Positions 45,016-55,763 of a DNA stretch of 64,000 nt are shown here, one piece after another (the stretch's first letter is position 1; each line of letters opens with the position of its first letter). The DNA comes from Pseudeuparius sepicola (Eukaryota; Arthropoda; Insecta; Coleoptera; Anthribidae). The DNA is taken from the NCBI GenBank assembly GCA_963920635.1, contig OY987301.1, positions 43,127,820-43,191,819 on the forward strand. Direction: 5' to 3'. Below the pieces are notes generated by a model. That model was not told the DNA's origin. It was given only the letters and a program-made list of their open reading frames with translations, and ran no database searches. A program made the position numbers and the translations under genes.

Positions 45016-45375
45016 ATGAAAATTTTGACATTTTTGCATGTAATGATAACTAATGATATCTATGAGAAGCGCATTATTGGTCCATTTATTATAAATGGTA
45101 ATTTGACTGGCGAAAGGTATTTGGATCTTTTGCAAAATGAGATGGTTCCTGCCCTTGGTATGCCAATCCAGGATATCTGGTTCCGTTCCAGCAATATGGA
45201 GCACCGTGATGTGCGCGCCGCTATTTAAACCAACTCTTCCGACAATCTTGGATTGGCAGAAGAGGGGCCATAGAAGGTCTCCCGATCTTACTCCGTGTGA
45301 TTTTTTCTTGTGGGGACACCTAAAATCTAATGTGTATAAAAATCGTCCCCAAAATATAGTCGAATTAGAATAGTG
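45016..45375 (+). pseudogene. Mariner-like transposase remnant
   Basis: Frame 45016-45228 reads IIGPFIINGNLTGERYLDLL then QDIWF. Frame 45137-45373 follows with LDWQKRGHRRSPDLTPCDFF and LWGHLKSNVYKNRP. These match the second half of a mariner catalytic domain. The second catalytic Asp (in the QQDGA-type box after IWF) is lost at the frameshift; the third (PCDFFLWG) remains. The N-terminal half is absent. Dead. Confidence 0.8.
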
Positions 45376-45810
45376 CATAAGAAACGAAATAGCGTTGATT
45401 CCTCCATAATGGATTAAGAATGTTATAGTAGTTTTTACGACAGACTGGGCCATTGTCTCGCTATGAATGGAGAACAAATCGAGTATTAGATTAATAATTG
45501 ATTTTTAGGTACCATTGATTTATTGTGCCTGTTTATTTATTAATTAACACATTTTGCAAGCTTTACAAGATTTACCTCTCGTCGGTAAGTTATCATTACA
45601 TGCAAAATGTTATTATGTCGCTAGATGTCGAATTTTGTAGCTTGATGAACAAATAGGAAGTTCCATAACCAACAATCATGAATGGTTACCCTACAGTCTA
45701 CACCCTCTAACCCCTTCTAGTAGCTGTAGAAGACGCCGAAGTCTCCTACATCTCATCGCTACTAACTAATATCAATTTGAATAAATAACACATAGCCGAT
45801 GGAACCCGTA

Positions 45811-45877
45811 TCTCCGGTAGCTTAGTTGGTTAAGTGCCTACGACCAGGAGTCGCGGGTTCGAGTCCCGGCTGGGTGC
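45811..45877 (+). repeat. tRNA-derived SINE head
   Basis: A perfect B box (GGTTCGAGTCC) and a good A box (TAGCTTAGTTGG) with a roughly pairing acceptor stem. The anticodon arm is shortened: CGAC, CAGGA, GTCG has a 5-nt loop, so no functional anticodon. At about 67 nt it is shorter than a real tRNA. A T-run and AT-rich sequence follow, typical of a SINE body. Its 3' end was not defined. Confidence 0.65.
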
Positions 45878-46870
45878 ATTTTTTTCAATTGATATCATTT
45901 ACCTGATATGCCACTAAAACATCATTTATTATTTATAATAAGTACAGGTATTAAAAAATCTTTCTCTTTGTTAATAAAATTCATCTTTAGGAAATCCTAC
46001 AAAATTTAGTGTCGCTAGCTCCCGACTATTAAGGATAAGATAAAATAGGTAGGTAAGTGTTTACTAAAGTATTATTATTGTCAATGAAAATTTATTGATT
46101 GACCACTTTTAGTGATTTGACCTTCAATGTACTGGGTGAGTAAACATATTTTGTACCCCACTTTTCGAACAAAAATGTTAGTACCTAAGTTAGGTTTCTT
46201 CTAACTCATCAGGATTTTTTATTAGCTGAAACAATTAAGCAATGCACAGTGGGAAAAGAGTACCTACCCAAGTAATTTTTTTAAAACACCATGTATTATA
46301 TACCTATATATGTAATTACATTTTTAAACTCCACTTTAAATTTTAACTAGTTTTATGAATGATCTATAGATATCTAAATTTAACTGTTTTCGAAATATTG
46401 AAGCTTTTAATTAAGGTTTTACTTATTAGATGAAATATGATAATATGAATGTGTTTAATCAAATTTTATAGTTTACGTTTTAATGTTTAATAAAATGTTT
46501 TAATGTTATAATATGTTTTGTAATACCTTTTGTTAAAACGATATATCATGCTAAACAAAATAAATATATGTATTTTATGAATGAATAAATGAGTTTTATT
46601 GGTAAGATATTTTTATTAAATTAAAAAAAAATACAAAATTTCACTTATTCCGTACCCTACTATGACCAAAAACACCCCTAAAAATGACGAAATCGTATTA
46701 GGTATTTCTTTAAAAGCACCATTGAATTGGCCATACATGAAGTCGAAGTCGAAAAATGCCATATTTTCGCAACGCCTCGTACTTAGAGAAGGATATATTT
46801 TGGTGGTATTTTTTAGCAATTAATTAGCGAAACAAACCGAAAGGCGCGACAATGGCCTTTAAGTTGACAG
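45878..46870. other. AT-rich noncoding stretch
   Basis: May include the body of the SINE whose head lies at 45811-45877. No ORF of note, no element ends recognised. Confidence 0.45.
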
Positions 46871-46879
46871 AAATCTGAG

Positions 46880-47780
46880 AGTAGGCTTTGACGAGGTCTA
46901 TGAAAACTGAAAACACTGGAGATGACATACGGGATACCGGTATGGAAGTGTTCTTGCATTTAGAGCACAGCAGTATCTGCAAGGTCGTCAACTATTTTCT
47001 TTGTATGAAGAGGAGAAGACCAAGGGGCTCTCCGAACGGCGTGCTGTTTCTTCTTGAAGTATTGCAGCGAACTCAGGTTTGGCGATCTTTAGGCGATCTG
47101 CGGAGCCAAACGACGGGGGTGACTAGAGATTTGCGGTCATGGCGAAGTCTTGATAATGTGCAACGTTGAGTGACGTACCTCCCGAGGTGTTCCCCCTGGC
47201 CGAATGAGCCAGTTTTACTTGGGCTAGAGACGATGGGGAGAGGGCCTTGATGCTGGACTGTGTGATGTTGGCGAGCTGACAGGAGACTAAAAGCTATGTC
47301 TCACCCTCGATAAGGCGTTTGTTCCGGTTATCTGGAAGAAGGAAGAACAATATTAAAAAACAGAACCAATTATAGGTACGTTGACGTCGACGACAACAAA
47401 AGGCGGAGCGCAGTCCAAAGTTGAGGTTGAGATGCAGTGCCCCGTATGTTTTGATGGTAGTGCCATTGGCGGCGTGGAGCTTGTGGTCTACTGAGCGGCG
47501 ACGGCCTAAACAACATACGTGTGAACCAGTGTCGACTAGAAACCTAAAGTGCGTGTTTTTGTCTTGGATAAAGAAGCGGCTTCCACCCAAGCGGCAGCCA
47601 GCTGCCGCTACTGCGGCTGCTTGAAGTTACAGGGCGAGGTGCATTTTTGTGTTTTTCTACCGTAGGGGTAATGGAACCAGTAGGGAACCAGTAAACATTT
47701 TCTTCTGGTTAGTTGCGACGGTAACTGTTGCTTTGTTGGCGGACGCGGCGAAGGATGGAGTGGTTGGCCTGGACGTGGGA
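46880..47780 (-). pseudogene. pol: Second Ty3/gypsy remnant: gag tail, protease, RT start
   Basis: Minus strand. About 47430-47600 encodes a protease with RFLVDTGSHVCCLG followed by LHAANGTTIKTYGALHLNL, typical of a gypsy lineage distinct from the 3.2-7.3 kb element. Further along, at about 47000-47110, LKIAKPEFAAILQEETARRS and ESPL mark the start of RT, then a degraded RPC...ALNAR and DLVKAYS near 46880-46960. Stops and shifts interrupt it, and the RT palm and everything after are missing. Upstream (47640-47780) looks like a decayed gag end. Confidence 0.75.
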
Positions 47781-48480
47781 TAGTAATGTAAGTAAGGTAA
47801 ATAGCAGGTTTTCATTTACAGAGTTCCTCTTCGATCACCAGTTGCCGAACGAGCCACTATTCAGACACTCATGGGCGTTCAATGAGCTTAATTCTGAGTG
47901 TAGTGTAAGGGTTTTGGGCGGGTGCGTTTTTGACAACATCTCCTACTTCTTGGACATATCGTTCATTAAGATAGTTCGTATATTTAGTAGTTTCTCAGTT
48001 GCACAATGTATTTGCTCTTTCTTTCGCCTCTAGTTTCATTACATCGCCGACACCGTGATTGCCCTCACAGAATCCTATTCTGTGTTGCCCTCTAACGTCC
48101 CCCACTCCTAGGCCCGTTCCAGATCATCCTCGTGCATCGACCGCCCCCTTCTCTACTCCCACCCCGCTCTCCCCTCTCCAATCCGAAACTGGGCCACCGG
48201 GGGTCACCTCTCCCAGCGAATCGATGCAGCTGGCGCGCGCGGCCGCCGCGAAGGTCAAGGGCGGCGAACGGCCGCGCGCCCGTCCCCGTTCAAGGGCGGC
48301 TCCTCCCCGGTCCCCTCTGGCTGAGATCTTATAGTGATGGGGGAGGAGGGTGGGGTTCATCTGGATTGTTCCCTGCAAAGTATTACAATGTGGTTACACG
48401 AGAGCGGCGATTTCCAAGACAAATTATAACTAGACAAGTTTTTCTTAAGAAATAAATATAATAATATAATATAATAATAA
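47781..48480. other. Noncoding, with a GC-rich block at 48100-48340
   Basis: The block is open on both strands (91, 84 and 107 codons) with Pro/Arg/Ala-rich translations, as expected of any GC-rich DNA. CGCGCGCGGCCGCCGCG lies within it. It could be a CpG-rich promoter or exon 1 of a host gene, or repeat-derived. I cannot tell which. The last ~30 bases (ATAATATAATATAATAATAA) are TAA-like and abut repeat R. Confidence 0.35.
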
Positions 48481-48672
48481 CTCTCACCCTGACAATACTC
48501 CAAACTAGGAGTACCCCAGAAGCAACCACATGCTTGTACGGGGGAGGGGGGCAATTACTATTATTTTGTCTTCGTTGCCATTTGCGGCTAGGGCCGACTT
48601 TTTCCCGGTAGAACTAGGATAGCATTCGCTCAAGTACTACGGAAAACCCTAGAAAACCGTAGTAATCCCAGT
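48481..48672 (-). repeat. Repeat R, copy without a Dong insertion
   Basis: 192 bp, near-identical to 43027-43218. It is preceded by imperfect TAA-type sequence (48450-48480) but no Dong-type copy, so it looks like an unoccupied counterpart of the two array-bearing sites. Confidence 0.8.
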
Positions 48673-49096
48673 AAGAAATAAATCGTGGAATACATCAACC
48701 TGTTGTTTACTGTTTTGTCAATTTGACGGAATTGTCTCGTGTAGGTACACTTAAATTATACTATTCAGGAAAGGTAGATATACGATAAATTATGTCGCAT
48801 TTTTATTTTAATAATAATTTGTACCGACTTCTTTGCGATTTTACCTTTTGTAATATAGGTATTAATAGTTGAAATTCATAAAATATTGATCTTCCCAGAC
48901 GATTGCACTATCCGGCAACGGCACAGCCGCGTGATAAACTGATATGCTTTGATTTAACTGTGTGCACGTTTTATGTGCATATTCTATTATCTCGTAGTAA
49001 GTGCATAAGTGTCTTTTAAACTCGAAAAAGTTTATAGTTGTGTATTTTAATAATTTTGAACAATGAGACTCGAAACGTGAGTGGCATATAATAAGA
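48673..49096. other. Noncoding stretch
   Basis: A 168-codon minus frame covers 48862-49368 but runs into the inverted repeat that follows and has a low-complexity, Phe/Ile/Lys/Asn-rich translation. Not accepted as a gene. Confidence 0.45.
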
Positions 49097-49485
49097 AATT
49101 TAAAATAAAAAAAAAAACTTTTTAAAAACAAGCTTTTATTTAAGCCATGTACTAAAATGAATAAAAATAAAATTAGGTTTTCGTTAAGATAATTCAATTC
49201 CAAATTGCAACCAGTTTTTGCAAATTGAAAAGCTTGTCGCGCGAAATGTTGATGAAAGTAGGTACCAATTAATTTTTTTGAACAGTGATTGGTTGATAAG
49301 CACGTACCTATTTGCCAAAATATGCATTTTTTCTTTACAATTTGCGCGACAAGCTTTTGAATTTGCAATTTGGTCGAAATTTGGAATTGAATTATCTTAA
49401 CGAAAACCTAAACTTATTTTTATTCATTTTAGTACATGGCTTAAATAAAAGCTTGTTTTTAAAAAGTTTTTTATTTTAAATTTTA
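49097..49485. repeat. Inverted repeat with ~120-bp arms
   Basis: Arms 49097-49225 and 49368-49485 share AAGCTTTTATTTAAGCCATG, ACTAAAATGAATAAAAATAA and TTCGTTAAGATAATTCAATT with their reverse complements. An inner pair around AAGCTTGTCGCGC extends the fold. The right arm merges with the left edge of the minisatellite-bearing element. Confidence 0.75.
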
Positions 49486-49544
49486 TTTTGTGCTTTTTAG
49501 GACCTATTTGATTCTCATGTCAGGAGGGCGGTAAAAAAATTAGT

Positions 49545-49950
49545 CCGCCATCTTGGGGCGGCCGCCATATTGGAGTTCGTATGAAGTCATTCACCTTGTT
49601 ATTGTGGTCCACCCGTCGAGCCCTTTCATTTGATACCCATATTAAGGGGATTGAAAAGAAAATGTAATTCGCCATCATGGAGCGGCGGCCATATTGAAAT
49701 TAGTGTGATGTCACTAACTTTTTCGTTTTCTACTCTTCAAGCCCTTTCATTTGATACCCATATTAAGGGGTTCGACAAAAATACATCATCCGCCATCTTG
49801 GAGCGGCGGCCATATTGAATTTAGTGTGATGTCACTAACTTTATCGTTTTCTACTTTTGAAGCCCTTTCATTTGATACACATATTAAGATGGTTGACAAA
49901 AAATACATCATCCGTCATCTTGGAGCGGCGGCCATTTTGGTGGGTATGCA
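49545..49950 (+). repeat. Four ~122-bp tandem repeats
   Basis: Each unit has CGCCATCTTGGAGCGGCGGC, CATATTGAATTTAGTGTGAT, then TCAAGCCCTTTCATTTGATA. Unit starts near 49547, 49669, 49791 and 49912. Confidence 0.85.
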
Positions 49951-50019
49951 AAATTTCAGCTCAATCGGATGACAGGAAGTGGTTCTAATTCAGCTTAAGA
50001 TTTGACCTAAACATACATA

Positions 50020-51237
50020 TACAGGGTGATTCAGTTCCGGTGCTCAACATGGAGATCTCGGAAACCGTAACAGATACGAAGTCGGTCAAATGGAGGCAAA
50101 CTTGCGCCTTTGGGCGCCTAACAATATGCCGTTGAGAAAGTTAAAATATTTTCAAGGGTTGCTGAGATATTTAAGAAACACCGAATTTTTGAAATTTAGA
50201 TATAATTTTTTTCCGGCGCTATTTGGGATAATATTGAAAAATAAATTGTACTTTTTTATTGCAACTTTTTCTGGAATACGTCATAGTATTTTTAGATTTT
50301 CGGAACGACGTTTCGTTTTTGAAATAGAGGGATCATCTTCATTTTTTTAAATACGGACCTGGATTTTTTATTGCATATTTCGAAGTGAATCGTTATCCTG
50401 AGTACAATGATGTATGACTCATACATATTTTTTCTCGTTTTAGCTGCTAAGAGGCACATTTACTAAGAAAAAAAAATAATACGGTCCTGGACTATGCGTT
50501 TCTCTCTCTTGTTTTCAAAGGTATTCCAATTATAACAGGTGATCATTATTTTAATACCTACTGGACTAATTATACTCCATGTTTGTCATATTTTGAAATT
50601 ATTTTTTATACTTTAGGTAAATAACAACAATAATTACTAACATAGTGAGATACATTTTACCTGAAGTATAAAAAAGAATTGCAAATATGACAAACATAGA
50701 GTTTAATTAATTCAGTAGGTATAAAAAAATGATCACTTGTTATAATTGGAATAGCTTTGAAAAAAAAAGAGAAAAATGCATAGTCCAGGACCGTATTAAT
50801 TTTTTTCGTAGTAAATGTGCATTTTGGCGGTCAAAACGAGAAAAAATATGTATGCCTCATACATCGTTGTACTCAGGAAAACGATTTATTTTGAAATATG
50901 GAATAAAAAATCCAGGTCCGTATTTAAGAAAATGAAGATGATCCCTCTATCTCAAAAAAATCTGAAAATACTATGACATAGTCCAGAAAAAGTTGCAATG
51001 AAAAAGTATACTTTATTTTTCAATATTATCGAAAATGGCGCCAGAAAAAAATTAAATCTAATTTTCAAAAATTCGGTTTTTCTTAAATATCTGAGCAACC
51101 CATGAAAATATTGTAACTTTCTCAACGGCATATTGTTAGGCGCCCAAAGGCACAAGTTTGCCTCCATTTGAAAGACTTCGTATCTGTTACGGTTTCCGAG
51201 ATCCCCATGTTGAGCACCGGAACTGAATCACCCTGTA
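50020..51237. mobile_element. 1.2-kb palindromic mariner-like MITE, nested
   Basis: Termini TACAGGGTGATTCAGTTCCG and CGGAACTGAATCACCCTGTA are exact reverse complements with a TA at each end. The arms run almost to the centre (~50628), about 600 bp each: both carry CTCAACATGG, GAAACCGTAACAGATACGAA, GGCGCCTAACAATATGCCGT and, nearer the centre, GGACCGTATTA-type words. It interrupts the minisatellite element between CATACATA and CACATACATTGC. No transposase. Confidence 0.88.
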
Positions 51238-51265
51238 CACATACATTGCAAGTTAAAAAAAGCTT

Positions 51266-52959
51266 GTAAAGTGGAATCAACCCGCGCACGTAAACAAATA
51301 TGTTTGTTTTGATTTGATATTGTACAATATGTTGAATGATTACAATGCCATTTGTTATTTTTGGTCTAGTTATATTTTGTCTGGGGGAGATTTAGTTTAG
51401 AAATTTAAAGCTCGAGTGACATAGTGCAGTGGATCCTTTCTTCAGAATGATCTCTTGTGGTTACAAACCATCATTGGCGTAACTAGAAGCTTTTTCTAGG
51501 GAGCATGATCCTTTCACAAAAAATTACATACTTTATTACCTCTCAGAACAAACATTTTCTAGACAATTTAAAAATACGCATTAATTTTGTCCAAAGTTTT
51601 AGGATTAGAATTGCTTGAAAATATTATTTTAATTTTGATAATACTTTTATATACCTCCTTACTATCTGTCCACAGACCGAGGATACATAACCTGATTTGT
51701 AAATGACTATAAAAATAGAGTTTGGAGTTTTATACCTACGGAGTTTTTCAAGACGCAATTGGGTTTTAATATGAATTGTTCGAAATTATTTTTATTAGGC
51801 AAACACTACACTTCACTCGACGCTACGATTTCAAAGCCAACGCAAGACTTCTTCAAAAATTCCAATACCGACACCCCAGGTGTCTACACCCTACACCTAT
51901 GTTTCCTATTTATACATTTAAAACCAATGGTCTTCCCAGAAATCGTCACCCGTTACCCTGAACAAAACACTCTACAATTTCCATGATTCAAAATAGAAAT
52001 TCCAAGAAACTTTTATAAAACAGCACGCGCCTGCTATTTTTAGCTGAAATAAGTGGAAACGCCCCAATTTACCACTTGACGCCTTAATGAAACCATTTTA
52101 CCGATGAATCGATTCTTTCATGAATCGGTGTTTGATTTGTAAATTCAACACGAACATGCCAGTCCCATCCCCACCTTTATTCATAGTTTCAGCTTGGTCT
52201 GAGTGCATAGCTGGTAAACATTGCATACGTTCCTGCGGCCTTTACCCATGTTACCTATTACCTACCGTAGTGATGTTTGTATGCACCTAATTGAAATTCC
52301 TTCCTTCTGGTATGTGATACTCCTAATGCCTGATATATTGATCTATTGCACTAGAGTTGAGAGCGCTCGAGCTCGACTATGATTATTAATCTGGACATTA
52401 AGTACAATCCAGTTAAAATCTCGTTTGAACAACAAAAAGAAAAGAATAACGATAAAAACCAAAAGGCGACAACCTACAAATCAAGCGTGCCAGCCACTTC
52501 CGGGACCTGTGGCCCTCAGCTCAACAGTTTGCGGTTTGCGGCAGCTATTTCTAGCGGGCGCGCGTGCAGTGTTGTACTTAACATCTCGGTCGATTTCTAA
52601 AAATACGAAGTACCCATTCGATGCAGATATTTTGTACGGGAATTTAGACGGTTTAGATTTGCTCGATAAGTAACAGAACAAAATCGCCGATGGCCAAGAA
52701 TGCTGGACAAAATGTAGTCTCACGTTATTACCCCTCAATAGTTTTATCTCTGCTATTTACTATTTTTGACACATTACGGTTTTCTAACGTTATCCGTAGC
52801 ACAATTGAGATGACCTTAGATGGACGTTTAAGGTCTCAAGATCCGAATTTCCTTCCTGATAGAAGAGTAGACACTAAAAGAATTTATACGAAAAGAACAA
52901 TAAAATCCTTTTCGATGCAGGGATTATTAACCGATGTGTATTAATACTCCTGGTCAAAT
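51266..52959. other. Noncoding stretch
   Basis: A degraded hAT-like end (TTGGCGTAACTAGAAG at about 51474) is visible. Frames of 60-85 codons near 52380-52940 overlap on both strands with no recognisable features. No gene assigned. Confidence 0.45.
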
Positions 52960-52967
52960 GTAAGACC

Positions 52968-53490
52968 CTCAGAGAAATAACCAAGGATAGAGGGAGTAAC
53001 CACGAAAAGTAAACATCTTTTTGAGTGATTCCACATACTGCATTGTTTACAGCATTACATTTAAAAACGGGCGGGTTTAATAATGGCATTAAAAAAAATA
53101 GTGTTTTTAATAGCGTTTTGACCCTTTTCCCAACTAAACTAAACCAAAAAATATTTAATATTTGGGTCACCAACCTTTACTAATGAGAATTTTATACTAA
53201 AACTAAATCGAGCTGTAATTTTAGTTGCACACTGCACATACACATACACCTCAATTCGCCCAACATGGCGTGTTTTCAAGTGTTTCTTTGTTCATTTATA
53301 GACTATTTATTAGTATTTAGCATATAGTGACTGATTTATACAATGGGACACAAAAAGTGTGTGGTTAGTGGCCAAAGTGATATTTCTCAGGACTTTAAGA
53401 ATTTACTTTGGTAAATTTTAGATGTTGGTGGATTACGAACGTGTGCATGTTGATGCTTTTGCGCCCTCTATCCTTGGTTATTTCTCTGAG
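52968..53490 (+). mobile_element. P-element-like MITE with THAP-like start
   Basis: 523 bp. Terminal repeats CTCAGAGAAATAACCAAGG (52968 on, ~27 bp perfect) and the reverse complement ending at 53490. A perfect 8-bp duplication GTAAGACC lies at 52960-52967 and 53491-53498. The TIR resembles the Drosophila P terminus (GAAATAAC, then AAGG). A 24-codon frame from ATG 53343 starts MGHKKCVVSG, reminiscent of a THAP zinc-finger N-terminus, the DNA-binding domain of P transposases. 8-bp duplications also occur in hAT, so hAT is the alternative. Confidence 0.6.
53343..53414 (+). pseudogene. Possible THAP-domain N-terminal remnant
   Basis: 24 codons: MGHKKCVVSGQSDISQDFKN, three more residues and Trp, then TAA. 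The K-C-V-V start and position near one end of an element with P-like termini suggest a relic of the transposase first exon. The second zinc ligand Cys is not seen, so the assignment is weak. Confidence 0.3.
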
Positions 53491-53499
53491 GTAAGACCA

Positions 53500-53987
53500 A
53501 ATGTTGGGTGGACTGGATACCTAAATAGAAGAACATCTGAATAAATTATACATAAATGAGAAATATTTTTAAAGAGGTGATTTCGAGCGATATTAAGTTT
53601 TTTCCAGGGAGAAATCGGATTGTTTTTATGTGTCGTTTTCTACCTAAAAATTATTCCGGAAATGTCGCGAGATTGTCAGAAATTCACACTCGAACTCCTG
53701 GTACGATTTGCGCTATAGGGTGGTTTCCTAAACATTTTTTAGAGCAAAATGACCCTAATAAAAGTAGTAGGGGATCAATTTATGAACAACTTTTTCTCAT
53801 AAAATGTTTTTGTATCTCTAATACATAACGAGTTACAGCGCATTATTTATATGATAAAAATTCCCCACGCTGCAGCGGTGCTCTTGTACTTTTTTTATAA
53901 AAAAAATGACCTTAATAAAAGTTATAGAGGATGAACTTCTGGTCAACTTTTTCTTATAATTTTTTTGTGTCTCTAATACTTAATGAC
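53500..53987. other. Noncoding stretch
   Basis: A 90-codon plus frame (53556-53828) has no known family features. Two related segments (near 53750 and 53915) share ATGACC(C/T)TAATAAAAG, so this is degraded repeat. Confidence 0.4.
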
Positions 53988-54050
53988 ATACAGGGCATTA
54001 TATGACAAAAAATTCGTTTTTATTTTTTTTTTGTCATATAATGCCCTACA
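53988..54050. repeat. Hairpin, ~25-bp arms
   Basis: ACAGGGCATTATATGACAAA pairs with TTTGTCATATAATGCCCTAC around a T-rich loop. Probably a small MITE core. Confidence 0.75.
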
Positions 54051-55101
54051 ATTTACACCTTGCGTGTAAAACATTTTCCGATAGAAGGTCACGTTTCGCC
54101 GAAAATCGCAAAAAAAAAAACAGCACCACCATTTCGACTGATGTTGTGTTTAATTTTTGGTTTTTCTCTTTGTTGTAAACTTTACAATCGAGGTGACAAT
54201 TACCTATGTAAAATTTCGTGGCACGCCTGTACTAACAAAATCGCCGGGCCGATTTTCTTGATATTTCAGTATTTATTATGAACACTCTAGGTGATCCATT
54301 GGCAATCTAATGTTTGCAAGACACACAGTAGCGTTTACCCAGAGCACTCTCAAAAGGTTTTTTTAAGTTGTTGTACGTTGTGAACACTCGGTATAAGTTA
54401 CGATATTGAAACTTGGGATTTGTGGGTTTCAGATGTGCCTAAATCGATAGAGGTATTTGCTTTTTTTCTTTAAAAAAATGCCTAATATACTTTTGTCATT
54501 TTTGGGATATTATTTGTGGAGGTATTATTTATGGAAAATTCGAATCAAAATAATGATTAGGATGTAGAGCTTTCTGAGTACTATAAACAATGTTTTCGAA
54601 AATCGGCCGACCCGTTATAAAATAATGAATAATTGTCGCCACTTAAAGTGAAACACACTGTATATGTGGATTTAGCACATTTTCCTAGAAACCACCTCCT
54701 CCTTCTCCTCCCCAAGACCCCCTCCACCAACCAACCGACGCAAGCTGGGGCCGTGACCCTTCCGACCTTCCCCATGACCCGCCCCAGGTCGGCCTCAGGT
54801 CGATACGAACTCCGCCGCCGGCCCTGACCTTATACGAACCAAACTAGTGGCGGCGTGGATTTCCATTTTATTGGCGACGTTTTTATATGGATCCTGGCAA
54901 GATTGTTTTTTTGCTCCCCTGGGTCTCTCAGTTTTTCAATGCAACCTAGTCTTGTTAGGTCAGCAAAAATGAAAACAAAATGAACTTATATTTTCGATAC
55001 TTTCGAAAATAGAGACATTAATCGGCCATCTTTGTTTGATCTTTTCTCATTTTTTAGCATTTTTGTTCCTTTCTGGTATGTAGGTAGGTATCGAAAATAT
55101 A
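54051..55101. other. Noncoding, C-rich block at 54690-54840
   Basis: No gene recognised. The C-rich, TCC-rich block (CCTCCTCCTTCTCCTCC near 54696) is open on both strands but translates to low-complexity Pro/Thr or Arg/Gly sequence. Confidence 0.4.
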
Positions 55102-55763
55102 TACAGTGTGATCTTTTGAAAAGTTTGAATGGGCTAAATTCTCCGAAAATAAAAAATCTCCGGAACCCGTTTCGGTAGTATGGAGGGGGAACCAAAATGG
55201 CGTATTAAATGACACCCCTCCTCCAATCCCCATCCTAAATTTAAAATCATAAATTACCCCCCCCACTTGTGATGTAACGTTAAAAAGCTCTTCAAAAATG
55301 CTTTCAAACGCTACTAATCTTAGATATATTTGGTTCAGTAATTATCGATTTATTCAAGAATATTTTAATTTTTAATTTTTTAATATCATATTTGACAAAT
55401 TAAAGACCCGCAAAATGTTACCAAAATTGGACTGAATTCAAGACAAGAGATGATAATAATGTAAACTGACCTGCTAGAAGGCTTAATTAGCACAGGTAGA
55501 CTGCCTAGCTACTTAATAATATTTTGTGATACTAAAATCGAATATTCTTGAATAATTGTACCTACGATTGATACAGTTGAAAAGCATTTTTGAAGAGCTT
55601 TTCAATGATGTTTCTCAAGTAGGGGGTGCCAATGAAGATTTTAAAGTTGGGATGGGCTGGGCCTAGGGGGTTCCCCCCCATACTACAAAAACGGGTACCG
55701 GCGATTTTTTTTATTTATTTTCGGATATACAGCCCATTGAATCTTTTCAAAAGATCACACTGA
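55102..55763. repeat. Inverted-repeat MITE, 662 bp
   Basis: Ends TACAGTGTGATCTTTTGAAA and CTTTTCAAAAGATCACACTG pair. The arms (~130 bp) also share ATGGGCT, TTCTCCGAAAATA/TATTTTCGGA and CGGGTACC-type words. The centre is unpaired and AT-rich. Confidence 0.75.

Larger units (their letters stand above)
49437..51265 (+). mobile_element. Minisatellite-bearing element, copy 1 (with nested MITE)
   Basis: Left edge TTAAATAAAAGCTTGT (about 49440), four ~122-bp tandem units (49545-49950), a tail with CAGGAAGTGGTTCTAATTCA and GATTTGACCTAAACATACAT, then a nested 1.2-kb palindromic MITE, then the right edge CATTGCAAGTTAAAAAAAGC (~51245-51265). The same order of parts is seen at 61543-62307. No coding capacity. 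Confidence 0.65.

Noticed and set aside
45811..45877. Functional tRNA gene
   Set aside because: Too short, with a 5-nt anticodon loop and no readable anticodon.
48059..48455. 91- and 107-codon Pro/Arg-rich ORFs
   Set aside because: Open frames expected by chance in GC-rich DNA; overlapped by an 84-codon minus frame.
48862..49368. 168-codon minus-strand ORF
   Set aside because: Low-complexity translation, and it runs through one arm of an inverted repeat.
54633..54827. Opposed 64-codon ORFs near 54.7 kb
   Set aside because: C-rich low-complexity DNA open on both strands without family features.
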